A stretch of 64,000 nucleotides of DNA from Siccirubricoccus soli (GTDB lineage Bacteria; Pseudomonadota; Alphaproteobacteria; Acetobacterales; Acetobacteraceae). The first letter of the stretch is position 1; each line of letters opens with the position of its first letter. Positions 1 to 8,205 of this stretch are shown here, piece by piece. Both the position numbers and the translations under genes were made by a program. The DNA is taken from the NCBI RefSeq assembly GCF_024178315.1, contig NZ_JAMZIK010000070.1, positions 1 through 64,000 on the forward strand. The letters are read 5' to 3'. The notes under the pieces are model-generated. The model was not told where the DNA came from and did no database searches. It saw only the letters and a list, made by a program, of their open reading frames with translations.

Positions 1-633
1 GCCATGAAGATCACCCGCTTCATGACCGATCACGGCATCCGGCATGAGGCGCTGCGGGCCATCGCGCTGACCTCCTACTTCCATGCGCAGACCAATCCCC
101 GCGCGGTGATGCAGGGCCGGCCGCTCGACGTCGAGAAATACGAGGCCTCCCGCTGGATCATCGAGCCGTTCCACCGGCTGTTCGACTGCTGCATGGAGAA
201 TGACGGCGCCGCCGCGGTGCTGGTGGTGCCGGCCGACCGGGCGCGCGACCTGAAGCAGCGGCCAGCTTATCTCCTGGGCGCCGCCCAGGGCGGGCATCAC
301 CGCAGCGCGGCGCCGGTCCACAACGCGCCGGACTACGCCTCCGCCCATTTTCCGACGGTCGCGCGCAATCTCTGGGCCATGGCGAAGCTCGGTCCGGCGG
401 ATGTGGACGTGCTGCAGGCCTATGAGAATTTCACCGGCGGCGTGCTGCTCGGCATGGTCGAGCACGGCATGGTCAAGGCGGAGGAGGCGAATGAATTCCT
501 GGTGCCGGAGAATCTCCGCTTCGACACCGGCAAGCTGCCGCTGAACACCAGCGGCGGCAATCTCGCCGAATGCTACATGCACGGGCTTGAGATGGTGAAT
601 GAGGCAGTGCGGCAGTTGCGCGGCACGGCCTGA
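1..633 (+). CDS. Thiolase C-terminal part (SCP-x / acetyl-CoA acetyltransferase type), open at the window edge and ended early by TGA
   Basis: The 210 visible codons match the second half of a lipid-transfer-type thiolase, which transfers acyl groups to or from CoA. The conserved HGLEMVNEAVRQLRG segment is near the end. The family is about 380-400 residues, so the true start lies before the window and the ATG at base 4 is internal. Reading stops at TGA 631-633, but the same frame continues to 729 with a normal thiolase C-terminus (see next entry). The DUF35 gene that follows is the usual partner. The stop is a nonsense mutation, a sequencing error or a recoded codon; the sequence alone cannot say which. 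Confidence 0.85.
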   Translation, partial: AMKITRFMTDHGIRHEALRAIALTSYFHAQTNPRAVMQGRPLDVEKYEASRWIIEPFHRLFDCCMENDGAAAVLVVPADRARDLKQRPAYLLGAAQGGHHRSAAPVHNAPDYASAHFPTVARNLWAMAKLGPADVDVLQAYENFTGGVLLGMVEHGMVKAEEANEFLVPENLRFDTGKLPLNTSGGNLAECYMHGLEMVNEAVRQLRGTA

Positions 634-729
634 AACCAAGTGCGGGACCCGGAGGTGGCGATGGTCATCGGCGGCCCGATGGTCACCCCCGTCAGCAGTC
701 TGATCCTCGGCACGGAGGCCACCCTGTGA
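634..729 (+). pseudogene. Detached thiolase C-terminus beyond the in-frame TGA
   Basis: Reading on in the thiolase frame after TGA 631-633 gives NQVRDPEVAMVIGGP and then PVSSLIL, ending at TGA 727-729. This is the conserved last segment of SCP-x-type thiolases. The end at 729 overlaps the GTG start of the next gene by four bases (GTGA), the coupling used elsewhere in this window. The intact gene therefore probably ended here, and one base change separates the two parts. Confidence 0.75.
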
Positions 730-1166
730 GCACGCAATTCGTCCTGCCGGAGGGCCTGCCGGCGCCGGCCCAGGAGCCCCTGACGCTTCCCTACTGGGAG
801 GGCACCCGCGCCGGCCGCCTGCTGGTGCAGAAATGCCAGGGTTGCGGCAAGCACCAATGGGGCCCGGAATGGATCTGCCACCGCTGCCACAGCTTCGACC
901 TCGGCTGGGCGGAGGTGGCGCCGCGCGGCCGGATCTGGTCCTGGCAGCGGCCGCATCACCCGGTGCATCAGGCGCTGAACGGCCATGGCCCCTACATCAT
1001 CGTGCTGGTGGAGCTGCCGCATGCCGACAGGATCCGCATGGTCGGCAACCTGCTCGGCGATCCCTTGCAGGAGGTGAGGATCGGCGCCGAGGTGGAGGCG
1101 GTGTTCGAGCCGCATGACGCGGCGACACCGCCCTACACCCTGGTGCAATGGCGGCTGGTGGGCTGA
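726..1166 (+). CDS. Zinc-ribbon OB-fold protein (DUF35), thiolase partner
   Basis: This 146-aa protein has the two parts of the DUF35 family. An N-terminal rubredoxin-like zinc ribbon has Cys37, Cys40, Cys51 and Cys54 (CxxC, 10 residues, CxxC), and an OB-fold occupies roughly residues 63-140. Such proteins form complexes with SCP-x-type thiolases and act in acyl-CoA metabolism. The GTG start is preceded by GGAGG seven bases upstream and overlaps the full-length thiolase stop at 727-729. Its intactness suggests the complex was recently functional. The physiological substrate cannot be inferred. Confidence 0.85.
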   Translation: MSTQFVLPEGLPAPAQEPLTLPYWEGTRAGRLLVQKCQGCGKHQWGPEWICHRCHSFDLGWAEVAPRGRIWSWQRPHHPVHQALNGHGPYIIVLVELPHADRIRMVGNLLGDPLQEVRIGAEVEAVFEPHDAATPPYTLVQWRLVG

Positions 1167-1170
1167 GCGG

Positions 1171-2559
1171 TCAGCTCACCAGCGCCGGCCGCTTCTGCCG
1201 CCAGGGCGTCGCCTTCTCATAGGCGTCGCCCGCGCGCAGCACCGTCGCCTCATCGAACAGCCTGCCGACGATCTGCAGCGAGAAGGGCATGCCTTCCGTG
1301 TCGAACCCCATGCAGAGCGCCAGCGCCGGGTTGCCGCTGACGTTGAAGGCGGTGGTGTAGCCGACCTTGGTGAAGAGGCTGTCCGGCGGCTGGGGCTGCA
1401 GCTTCTTCGCCGGCTCGCCCGCCGGCAGCATCATCAGATCCACCTCCGTGAACACCGCCTGCATCGCCCGCGCCAGCTCGGTGCGCAGGCGCATGGCCTG
1501 GATGTAGTCCTCCGCCCGGATCAGCCCGCCGGCGATGATGCGGTAGCGCAGGCTCGCCCCGAACAGCTCCGGCCGCTGGCGCAGTTCCGGACCATGGATG
1601 GTGTAGAGCTCCGCCATGGCGATGATCTTCTTGGCATCCTCGTAGGCGCGCAGCTTCGGCAGTTCCACCGGGCGAATGGTGGCGCCCATGGCACGGAAGA
1701 CCTCCAGCGCGGCGTCCAGCGCGGCGCGGGTGGGGGCGGAGGGCGGCGCCTCCTCCTCCAGCCAGCGCCAGGGGACGCCGATGGTGAGGCCCTTCACCTC
1801 GCCGGTCAGCGCCTTGGTGTAGTCCGGCACGGGCAAATCCACGCTGCCGGGATCGGCAGGGTCGAAGCCGGCGACCACCTTCATCAGGATGGCGAGGTCC
1901 TCGCTGGACCACGCCATGGGCCCGGCATGGTCGTGGGAGAAGCAATTGGGCAGCACGCCGCGGCGGGAGACGCGGCCATAGCTGGGCTTCAGCCCGGCAA
2001 TGCCGTTGGCCGCGGCCGGCCCGCGGATGGAGCCGCCGGTGTCCGACCCCATGCTGCCCAGCACCATGCCGGCGGCGATGGAGGCGCCGGAGCCGGAGGA
2101 GGAGCCAGCCGGGTCCCTCTCCAGGTTCCAGGGGTTGCGGCAGGGCGGGAAGAGCACGTCCCAGGAGGGGCCGCCATGGGCGAATTCCCAGGTGGCCGCC
2201 TTGCCCAGCAGCACGGCGCCGGCGGCGGAAAGCCTCTCCTGCGCATCGCTATCCGCGGCCGGGACGTAGTCGGCCAGGGTCTTCGACTGGCCCGTGGTGC
2301 GGATGCCCCTGGTCTCGTAGATGTCCTTGAGATTGTAGGGGATGCCATGGAGCGGCCCGCGATACCGGCCGGCCATGATCTCCGCCTCCGCGGCCTTGGC
2401 CTCGGCCACGGCGCGCTCCCGCGTCAGGGTGACGAAGCTGTTGAGCTGCGCATCCACCGCGTCGATCCGTGCGAGGCAGGTGTTCAGCAGCTCCACCGGG
2501 GAAAGGTCGCGCGCGGCGATGCGGCGTGAGGCCTCGGCGATGGTGAGGAACTCCGCCAT
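1171..2559 (-). CDS. Amidase-signature hydrolase, AtzE-like
   Basis: The 462-aa protein has the full Ser-cisSer-Lys triad of the amidase signature family: Lys78 (YNLKDI), Ser153 (AGSSSGSG) and Ser177 (GSDTGGSIRG). It would hydrolyse a carboxamide or ureide in the cytoplasm. It starts three bases after an AtzG-like small gene, the arrangement known for AtzG-AtzE, where the small protein is required for the 1-carboxybiuret hydrolase. It is the last gene of a five-gene minus-strand run with a monooxygenase, a solute-binding protein and a second amidase. GatA is less likely because gatB is absent. The substrate is unknown. Confidence 0.88.
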   Translation of the reverse strand: MAEFLTIAEASRRIAARDLSPVELLNTCLARIDAVDAQLNSFVTLTRERAVAEAKAAEAEIMAGRYRGPLHGIPYNLKDIYETRGIRTTGQSKTLADYVPAADSDAQERLSAAGAVLLGKAATWEFAHGGPSWDVLFPPCRNPWNLERDPAGSSSGSGASIAAGMVLGSMGSDTGGSIRGPAAANGIAGLKPSYGRVSRRGVLPNCFSHDHAGPMAWSSEDLAILMKVVAGFDPADPGSVDLPVPDYTKALTGEVKGLTIGVPWRWLEEEAPPSAPTRAALDAALEVFRAMGATIRPVELPKLRAYEDAKKIIAMAELYTIHGPELRQRPELFGASLRYRIIAGGLIRAEDYIQAMRLRTELARAMQAVFTEVDLMMLPAGEPAKKLQPQPPDSLFTKVGYTTAFNVSGNPALALCMGFDTEGMPFSLQIVGRLFDEATVLRAGDAYEKATPWRQKRPALVS

Positions 2560-2562
2560 GGC

Positions 2563-2763
2563 TCAGGCCTTTCGCGCGAAGGTGGCGGCGACGAAGACAT
2601 GCGCCGGCTCATCCGCCTGCGGGCGGTCCTGGCGGATGCGGGCGAGCATCACCTCGAGATGTCGGTAGGCGGAGAGCAGCTCTGCCCGGTATTCCGCCGG
2701 CAGCCCCTCCAGCCCAGCCTTGGCGGCCAGCACCTTCAGCTCCTCTTCCGTGGTCTCGGCCAT
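2563..2763 (-). CDS. AtzG-like small amidase subunit (DUF4089 type)
   Basis: This 66-aa acidic, largely helical protein (EYRAELLSAYRHLEVML in the middle) resembles AtzG/DUF4089 proteins. These are short GatC-like subunits that wrap around and stabilise an amidase partner. It lies between two amidase genes: 18 bases after the start of the upstream one and three bases before the downstream one. This position indicates co-translation with the AtzE-like enzyme. No catalytic residues are expected. Assignment rests on size, helical pattern and position, so it is good but not certain. Confidence 0.75.
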   Translation of the reverse strand: MAETTEEELKVLAAKAGLEGLPAEYRAELLSAYRHLEVMLARIRQDRPQADEPAHVFVAATFARKA

Positions 2764-2781
2764 GGCGTTCCTCCCTTCCTC

Positions 2782-4110
2782 TCAGGCGAACAGGGTCTTG
2801 CGCGCCCAGTCGGGCTCGGCGTCGATCACTGGGGCGCAGGCCTCGGCAATCTCGATCAGCGCCGCATCGGCAAAGCGCGGGCCGACAAGCTGGATGCCGA
2901 CCGGCAGGCCGCGGGCGCTGCGGATGCAGGGGATGCCGAGGCAGGGCACCTGCAGCAGCGTCCAGATGCCGTTGAAGATGGCATCGCCGGTGGTGTGCAG
3001 CCCTTCCGGCGCATCGCCGGGGGAGGCGGGAGTGAGCACCGCATCCAGCTTCGGGCCGAACAGCGCGTCGAAGGTGGCGCGGCACTGGTCGGCCAGGGTG
3101 TAGGCGGCGCGCAGCTTCCCAGCATCGAAGCCGGCGCGCGCCTCGACCCGCGCCCTGATGTCCGGCGGGATGATGTGCGGGGAGGAAAGGTACTCCGGCA
3201 GGAAGGCCCCCGCGCCCTCATAGGCGGCGATCAGGTCCCGCGCCGCCGCCATGCCGTCGAAGGCGGGCGGCAGGACCAGCTCCTCGACGATCGCGCCCGC
3301 GCCCTCCAGGCGCTGCGCCGCGGCTTCCAGCGCGGCGACACCGGCGGGCTCGATGTAGTGCCAGACGGGGGATCTGCACACGCCGATCCGCAGCCCCTTC
3401 ACGCTGCGCTTCGGGCCACCCAGGCCCGGCAGGCGGAAGCATTCCGCCACCAGCCGCAGATCGGCGACGCAGCGGCCATACCAGCCGACCGTGTCCAGGG
3501 TGGCGCTGCTCATCCGCGCCCCCTCCCGGCTGACCAGGGACCAGGAGGGCTTCAGCCCGTAGATGTTGTTGAAGGAGGCCGGGCGGATATGCGAGCCGCC
3601 GGTCTGGGTGCCGAAGCCGAGCGGCACCTGAAAGTCCCCCACCGCCGCGCCGGAGCCGGAGGAGGAGCCGCCCGGCGTGTGTTGCGGATTGAAGGGGTTG
3701 GTGCTGAGCGCCTTCCGCCCGCCGGCGGCGAATTCCACCGTATCCGTCTTGCCCAGGATGAGCGCGCCCGAGGCCCGCACGATGCCGACGCAGGCGGCAT
3801 CCCGCCCCGGTTGCGAGCCTTCATAGATGGGCGAATTATGCGTCGTCGGCATGTCCGCCGTGTCGATCACATCCTTCACGCCGAAGCCCAGGCCATGCAG
3901 CGCGCCCATGGGCCAGTCGGCGGCGGCGCGCTTGTCCAGCTCCCGCGCCCGCTTGATCGCCAAGTCGGGGTCGAGGAACAGCCAGGCCTTCACCACGGCA
4001 TCGCGCGATGCGATGCGGGCGAGGCAGGAGCGGGTCAGCTCCTCCACCGAAAGCTCGCGGTCGCGGATCAGCGCGGCCGCGTCGGAGGCGGTGAGTTCGC
4101 AGGGTTGCAT
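2782..4110 (-). CDS. Amidase-signature hydrolase (second amidase of the operon)
   Basis: The 442-aa amidase has triad residues Lys79 (GFGVKDV), Ser149 (PGGSSSGSG) and Ser173 (GTQTGGSHIRP). Threonine and glutamine before the nucleophile differ from the GSDTGGS of the neighbouring enzyme, so the two probably differ in substrate. Its start codon overlaps the stop of the solute-binding-protein gene by one base (TGATG), showing operon coupling. It may act in sequence with the AtzE-like enzyme on a compound with more than one amide bond. That pairing is inferred from context only. Confidence 0.87.
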   Translation of the reverse strand: MQPCELTASDAAALIRDRELSVEELTRSCLARIASRDAVVKAWLFLDPDLAIKRARELDKRAAADWPMGALHGLGFGVKDVIDTADMPTTHNSPIYEGSQPGRDAACVGIVRASGALILGKTDTVEFAAGGRKALSTNPFNPQHTPGGSSSGSGAAVGDFQVPLGFGTQTGGSHIRPASFNNIYGLKPSWSLVSREGARMSSATLDTVGWYGRCVADLRLVAECFRLPGLGGPKRSVKGLRIGVCRSPVWHYIEPAGVAALEAAAQRLEGAGAIVEELVLPPAFDGMAAARDLIAAYEGAGAFLPEYLSSPHIIPPDIRARVEARAGFDAGKLRAAYTLADQCRATFDALFGPKLDAVLTPASPGDAPEGLHTTGDAIFNGIWTLLQVPCLGIPCIRSARGLPVGIQLVGPRFADAALIEIAEACAPVIDAEPDWARKTLFA

Positions 4111-5708
4111 CAGGCGATCTCCACGGTTGTCAGGTCCTGCTGCCAGCTCTGCGCCTGCACGAAGCCCTTCACCCGCGGCGACATGGCGCGCGGGTTGAGG
4201 TCATGCACGATGAAGGCCCAGAGCGCCTGATCCACGCAGGCGGCATGCAGCTCCGCCAGCAGCATGTCCTGCTTCTCCGGGTCGAACTCCACCTCGGCGC
4301 GGGCGGCGAGTTCATCCACCTTCGGATCGGCGAAATAGCCCCAATTCACCCCGACCGGCGGGTTGCGCTTGGACCAGGAGACGTCGATCAGCGCCGAAGG
4401 CTCGGCGGAGCCGAGGGAATTGTTCAGCGCATGCATGCCGCGATTCTCCGGCGCCGCAGCGCCGCTGCGCCGGCGGCCGCGCAGCGTCTCCCATTCCAGC
4501 ACCTCAAGCCGGAGGTTGATGCCGATCTCGGCCAGGCCCTGCTTGATCGCCTCGTTCATCGGCAGGGGCTGCATCTGGCCGGAGCCGCTGGTGGAGATCA
4601 GCAGCGTCGCATTGCAGGGGTTGCGCGGGCCGTAGCCGGCGGCCTGCATCAGCTTCTTCGCCTCGCGCGGGTCGTGGCGCAGCTCGAAGCGCGGCGTGCC
4701 GAACCAGGGGTCGTTCGGCAGCACCAGCCCCCTGGCCGCCATGGCCGTGCCCTCCAGCAGCGCCACCAGCCCATCGCGGTCGAGGCCGAGATTGATCGCC
4801 TGGCGCACCCGGACATCGCGGAAGGGGCTGTCCGGCAGCGCGCTCAGCAGATAGGGCCAGACATGCGGGTAGGGGTTGGTGACGATCTTCATCCCCGCAT
4901 TGCGCAGGCGGGGAATCATGTCCGGTGAGGGCGCCTCGATCCAGTCCACCTGGCCGGAGAGCAGCGCCGCGCCACGGGTCAGCGGGTCCGGCATCGGCAT
5001 CACCACCAGCCGGTCGCATTTCGGGATGCGGGCGCTGTCCCAGTACTGCGCGTTGCGGACGTACTCGATGCGCTCGCGCGGCGCCACCTTGTCGAACTTC
5101 CATGGTCCGGTGCCGGAGGGGTTGAGGGCGAAGCGCGCCCAGCTCCCGCCCAGCTCCTTCCACCGCGCCGGTGAGGAGAAGAACACGCTGACCAGCTTGT
5201 AGGGCAGGCTGGCGATCGGCTCCTTGGTGATGATCTCCACCGTGCTGCCATCCACCGCGCGGTAGCTGGCGATGGGGGCGACGAAGGTGGCGGCCTGCGC
5301 GGCCTGGGCGCTGTCGAATTGCGGCGCCTCCTTGTTCATCACCTTGTCGAGGTTCCAGACCACCGCCTCGGCATTGAATTCCGAGCCGTCGTGGAATTTC
5401 ACCCCCTGGCGCAGCCTGAAGGTCCAGCGGTTGCGGTCGGCGGGATCGGTGGACCAGCTTTCCGCCAGCCCGGGACGGATGCGCGCCTTCTGGTCGCCGC
5501 GCGAGAGGTCCCAATTCGTCAGCCCGTCATAGCCGGTGATGCCGCCGAAGCGGATGCCCTCCGCCCCCTGGCTGGGCTGGCCGGTGGTGGTGGGGATGTC
5601 GGCCGCGGTCATGCCGACCCGCAGCACCTTCTCGCCCTGCGCCCTGGCGGGCAGGGCGGGGATCAGGGCGGTGGCGGTCAGGCCCGCGGTGAAATGGCGT
5701 CGCAGCAT
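4110..5708 (-). CDS. ABC transporter substrate-binding protein, dipeptide/oligopeptide family 5
   Basis: The 532-aa protein has an N-terminal export signal ending near PARAQG (residue 24) and the SBP_bac_5 layout: WTFRLRQGVKFHDGS early, then the KFDKVAPRERIEYVRN region. It would bind a peptide, opine or other nitrogenous solute in the periplasm and pass it to an inner-membrane ABC permease. No permease or ATPase gene adjoins it, so those partners must be elsewhere. Its stop overlaps the amidase start at 4110, which ties uptake to amide hydrolysis. Confidence 0.88.
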   Translation of the reverse strand: MLRRHFTAGLTATALIPALPARAQGEKVLRVGMTAADIPTTTGQPSQGAEGIRFGGITGYDGLTNWDLSRGDQKARIRPGLAESWSTDPADRNRWTFRLRQGVKFHDGSEFNAEAVVWNLDKVMNKEAPQFDSAQAAQAATFVAPIASYRAVDGSTVEIITKEPIASLPYKLVSVFFSSPARWKELGGSWARFALNPSGTGPWKFDKVAPRERIEYVRNAQYWDSARIPKCDRLVVMPMPDPLTRGAALLSGQVDWIEAPSPDMIPRLRNAGMKIVTNPYPHVWPYLLSALPDSPFRDVRVRQAINLGLDRDGLVALLEGTAMAARGLVLPNDPWFGTPRFELRHDPREAKKLMQAAGYGPRNPCNATLLISTSGSGQMQPLPMNEAIKQGLAEIGINLRLEVLEWETLRGRRRSGAAAPENRGMHALNNSLGSAEPSALIDVSWSKRNPPVGVNWGYFADPKVDELAARAEVEFDPEKQDMLLAELHAACVDQALWAFIVHDLNPRAMSPRVKGFVQAQSWQQDLTTVEIA

Positions 5709-5800
5709 GTCTCAACCCCCGGCGGTCGCGATGGGGCCGTGCGTCGCGCTGGCATCCTCGGGGCGGCAGCATGCGGGCCCATGCTGCAGCGCGCAATGGG

Positions 5801-7120
5801 TTATTGAAACAGGCGGCTCCTTGGCCTTGGCAGGCCGAGATGCTCACGCAGCGTCCGGCCGGTGTAGTCGGCGCGGAACAGCCCGCGCTCCTGCAGGATG
5901 GGCAAGACCTGATCCACGAAATCGTCGAAGCCGCCGGGGAAATAGGGCGGCAGCACGTTGAAGCCGTCGCAGGCATGGTTGTCGAACCATTCCTGCAGCG
6001 TGTCGGCAATCTGCACCGGCGTGCCGCAGACCACCCAATGGCCGCGCGCGGCGCCGGCCAGGTTGAACATGTCCCGCCAGGTCATCCCCTCCCGCCAGGC
6101 CTTGGCCAGCATCGCCTTGGCGAAGCCGTGGGAGGTGTCGGGCAGCGGGAAGTCCTTCGGCACCAGCTCATCCAGCGGGAAGCCGGAGACATCCATGCCC
6201 ATGCGGGAGGCCAGCATGGAGCGGGCATTGGCCGGGTTCACGAAGGACTGCAGCAGGTTCAGCTTGTCCCGCGCCTCGCGTTCGGTGCGGCCGATCACCG
6301 GCATCATGCCTGGCAGCACGGCGATCTCGGCGCCCTGCCGGCCGAAGCGCGGCATGCGCTCCTTCAGGGAGCGATAGCCGGCCTGCGCCTCCGCCATGTC
6401 CTGCACCACGGCGAAGACCACATCGGCGGTGCGGGCGGCGAGGTTGAGGCCGGGCTCCGAGGAGCCGGCCTGCAGGATGATGGGCTGGCCCTGCGGCGTG
6501 CGGCTGGTGGGGAGCGGACCCTTCACCTTGAAGAACTTGCCCGCATGGTTCAGCGGCTTCACCTTGGCCGGGTCGATGTACTGCCCCGTCTCATGGTTCC
6601 GCACCACCGCGCCATCGTCCCAGCAATCCCAGAGGCCGCGGACGACATCGACGAACTCCTCCGCCACCTCGTAGCGCGCATCGTGCTCCGGATGGATGCG
6701 GCCGAAATTCTCCGCCGCCTTGCCGCCGGAACTCGTCACCGCGTTCCAGGCCGCGCGGCCACCGGAGAGATGATCAAGCGAAGCGAACATCCGCGCCACA
6801 TTGTAGGGCTCGGCATAGGTGGTGGAGGCGGTGGCGCCGAGGCCGACATGGGTGGTGGTGACGGCCAGCGCTGCCAGCATGGTCAGCGGCTCGAAGCGCG
6901 CGGCGAAGCTCGGATGCATGCCGGGCTCGCTGGCCAGGTTGTCGCCGAGGAAGATGAGGTCGAACTTCCCCCGCTCCGCGATGCGGCCGATCTCCTGGAT
7001 CACGGAAAGATCCTCGAAGCTCTGCGCCGCGCCCGGGTAGCGCCAGCCGGCGATATGGTTGCCGGTGCCGAGGACGAAGACGCCGAGATGCATCTGGCGG
7101 GGGGAAGGGGGCATTCGCAT
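5801..7120 (-). CDS. FMN-dependent LLM-class monooxygenase (NtaA/SnaA/DszA family)
   Basis: The 439-aa protein has the luciferase-like TIM-barrel pattern of the two-component monooxygenases NtaA, SnaA and DszA. Features are the start MHLGVFVLGTGNHIAGWR, the GRAAWNAVTS segment near residue 136 and the CDGFNVLPPYFPGG segment near the C-terminus. These enzymes use FMNH2 from a separate reductase to cleave C-N or C-S bonds or oxidise heterocycles. No reductase gene is visible here. It lies 92 bases upstream of the solute-binding gene on the same strand and is probably first in the amidase operon. Confidence 0.88.
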   Translation of the reverse strand: MRMPPSPRQMHLGVFVLGTGNHIAGWRYPGAAQSFEDLSVIQEIGRIAERGKFDLIFLGDNLASEPGMHPSFAARFEPLTMLAALAVTTTHVGLGATASTTYAEPYNVARMFASLDHLSGGRAAWNAVTSSGGKAAENFGRIHPEHDARYEVAEEFVDVVRGLWDCWDDGAVVRNHETGQYIDPAKVKPLNHAGKFFKVKGPLPTSRTPQGQPIILQAGSSEPGLNLAARTADVVFAVVQDMAEAQAGYRSLKERMPRFGRQGAEIAVLPGMMPVIGRTEREARDKLNLLQSFVNPANARSMLASRMGMDVSGFPLDELVPKDFPLPDTSHGFAKAMLAKAWREGMTWRDMFNLAGAARGHWVVCGTPVQIADTLQEWFDNHACDGFNVLPPYFPGGFDDFVDQVLPILQERGLFRADYTGRTLREHLGLPRPRSRLFQ

Positions 7121-7437
7121 TCACTCCATCGGCAGGCGGCGGCGCCGGCGGCGCGCCGCGTGGCGTAGCAAGCCACATGCCTTGCAGTGGCGGCCCGCGG
7201 CATGCGGATTGCACTCCAGCCTGGCCTTCGCAGCAAGCCAAGGCGACATGGGCAGCGCCTGGCGGCAGCTTGAGCCGGACGGATCGGCGATCGGCCGGGG
7301 CAGGATCGCCGGGCGGCGGCCTTGTGCATGGCCGCGCAGCGCCTGCCTGCCTGCCTGCCGATACGCCCAACCCCGGGGTGCCGCCGAACAGCACCGCTTG
7401 CGATCCTCGCCGCTGGCGGCGCCCGCCACGGCGCTGA
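7121..7437. other. Intergenic region, 317 bases, no gene recognised
   Basis: The region lies between the start of the intact monooxygenase and the remnant of a second one. It is GC-rich and holds open frames in several phases, none with family-like sequence or a convincing ribosome site. It should contain the promoter of the minus-strand catabolic operon, but no clear -35/-10 pair stands out. Part of it may be unrecognisable 5' sequence of the decayed monooxygenase. Confidence 0.5.
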
Positions 7438-7700
7438 AACCGCACCATCCGCCAAACCGCCCGCGATCCCGGCATCTCGCTCCGCCACCAGCTCCGGGTC
7501 GGCGCGCCGGCGATGATCGTCGACCGCAGGCAGGACTGGCTTGAGGGCGGAGCCTGCGACGGCCTCGACCTGATGGTCCCGCATCCCCCGAAGCCGCTTG
7601 AGGAGTCCTGCGCCCTGGCGGTGCCGGAAATGCAGCGGCGCGGCATCCTCCACAAGGCGCGCGAAGCCGCCACGCAGCGGCATGGGCGCCGCTCCGCGTC
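7438..7700 (+). pseudogene. Decayed C-terminus of an LLM-class monooxygenase
   Basis: Read on the plus strand from 7438, the frame gives a stretch alignable to the last ~85 residues of the intact neighbour: RHQLRVGAPAMIVDRRQDWL, then GGACDGLDLMVPHPP, then VPEMQRRGILHK. The neighbour has RGHWVVCGTPVQIADTLQEW, CDGFNVLPPYFPG and LPILQERGLFR at the same places. A stop at 7435-7437 and no recognisable N-terminal part show a broken gene. It is oriented opposite to the intact gene. Confidence 0.65.
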
Positions 7701-7775
7701 ACCGCGGCGCAAGCGGCCCCGGAGCGTGCCGGTTCCGCCTTTCGGGAAGCCGCGAAGCGGCTGCGCGAGGAGGGC

Positions 7776-8168
7776 TCAGTCCACCGACATGGCCGGCCCG
7801 CGCGGCCGGGCGCTGCGGTTCCAGGCATCACGGATCGCCTCGCTGACCCCGACCGGGTCCGGGATGCCCTTCAGCACCATCACCTCCTCCGGCCCGCGCC
7901 CCTCCGCCGCCTTCACCACCACGTCGCCGATGCCGAGCAGCCGCTGGGTGAGGCTCCGCGCCGAGACCACGTCCCGGATGCGGAACACCTCGACATCGTC
8001 CCGCAGCTTGTTCCAGAAGCCGGACTCCACGATGATCCGCTCATTGGTCAGGGTGATGCGCTGCCGCCCGAGGAAGGGCAGGCCCAGCAGCAGCACGCCC
8101 AGCAGCATGCCGCCGATCCCGAAGGAGCGCCGGCTTTGCCGCGTGGTGAGGAGAGTGGTCTCGGACAT
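7776..8168 (-). CDS. PH-domain membrane protein (bacterial PH family)
   Basis: The 130-aa protein has one hydrophobic segment at about residues 17-33 (IGGMLLGVLLLGLPFLG), followed by a bacterial pleckstrin-homology-like domain: ITLTNERIIVESGFW, then the DDVEVFRIRDVVSARSLTQR region. Such proteins are membrane-anchored and of poorly defined function. An open frame continues upstream, but that part is arginine- and proline-rich shadow sequence, so the ATG at 8168 beginning MSETTLL is the likely start. It is a single gene with no operon partner. Confidence 0.75.
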   Translation of the reverse strand: MSETTLLTTRQSRRSFGIGGMLLGVLLLGLPFLGRQRITLTNERIIVESGFWNKLRDDVEVFRIRDVVSARSLTQRLLGIGDVVVKAAEGRGPEEVMVLKGIPDPVGVSEAIRDAWNRSARPRGPAMSVD

Positions 8169-8205
8169 CCGGATGGTTCCGCTGCTGGCGGGGGAGGGGG
8201 CATCG

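Noticed and set aside
1114-2529. Long plus-strand open frame opposite the amidase
   Set aside because: It is rich in Arg, Gly, His and Ala and is the reverse complement of a clear amidase with intact catalytic residues. Many long antisense frames of this kind occur here because stop codons are rare in high-GC DNA.
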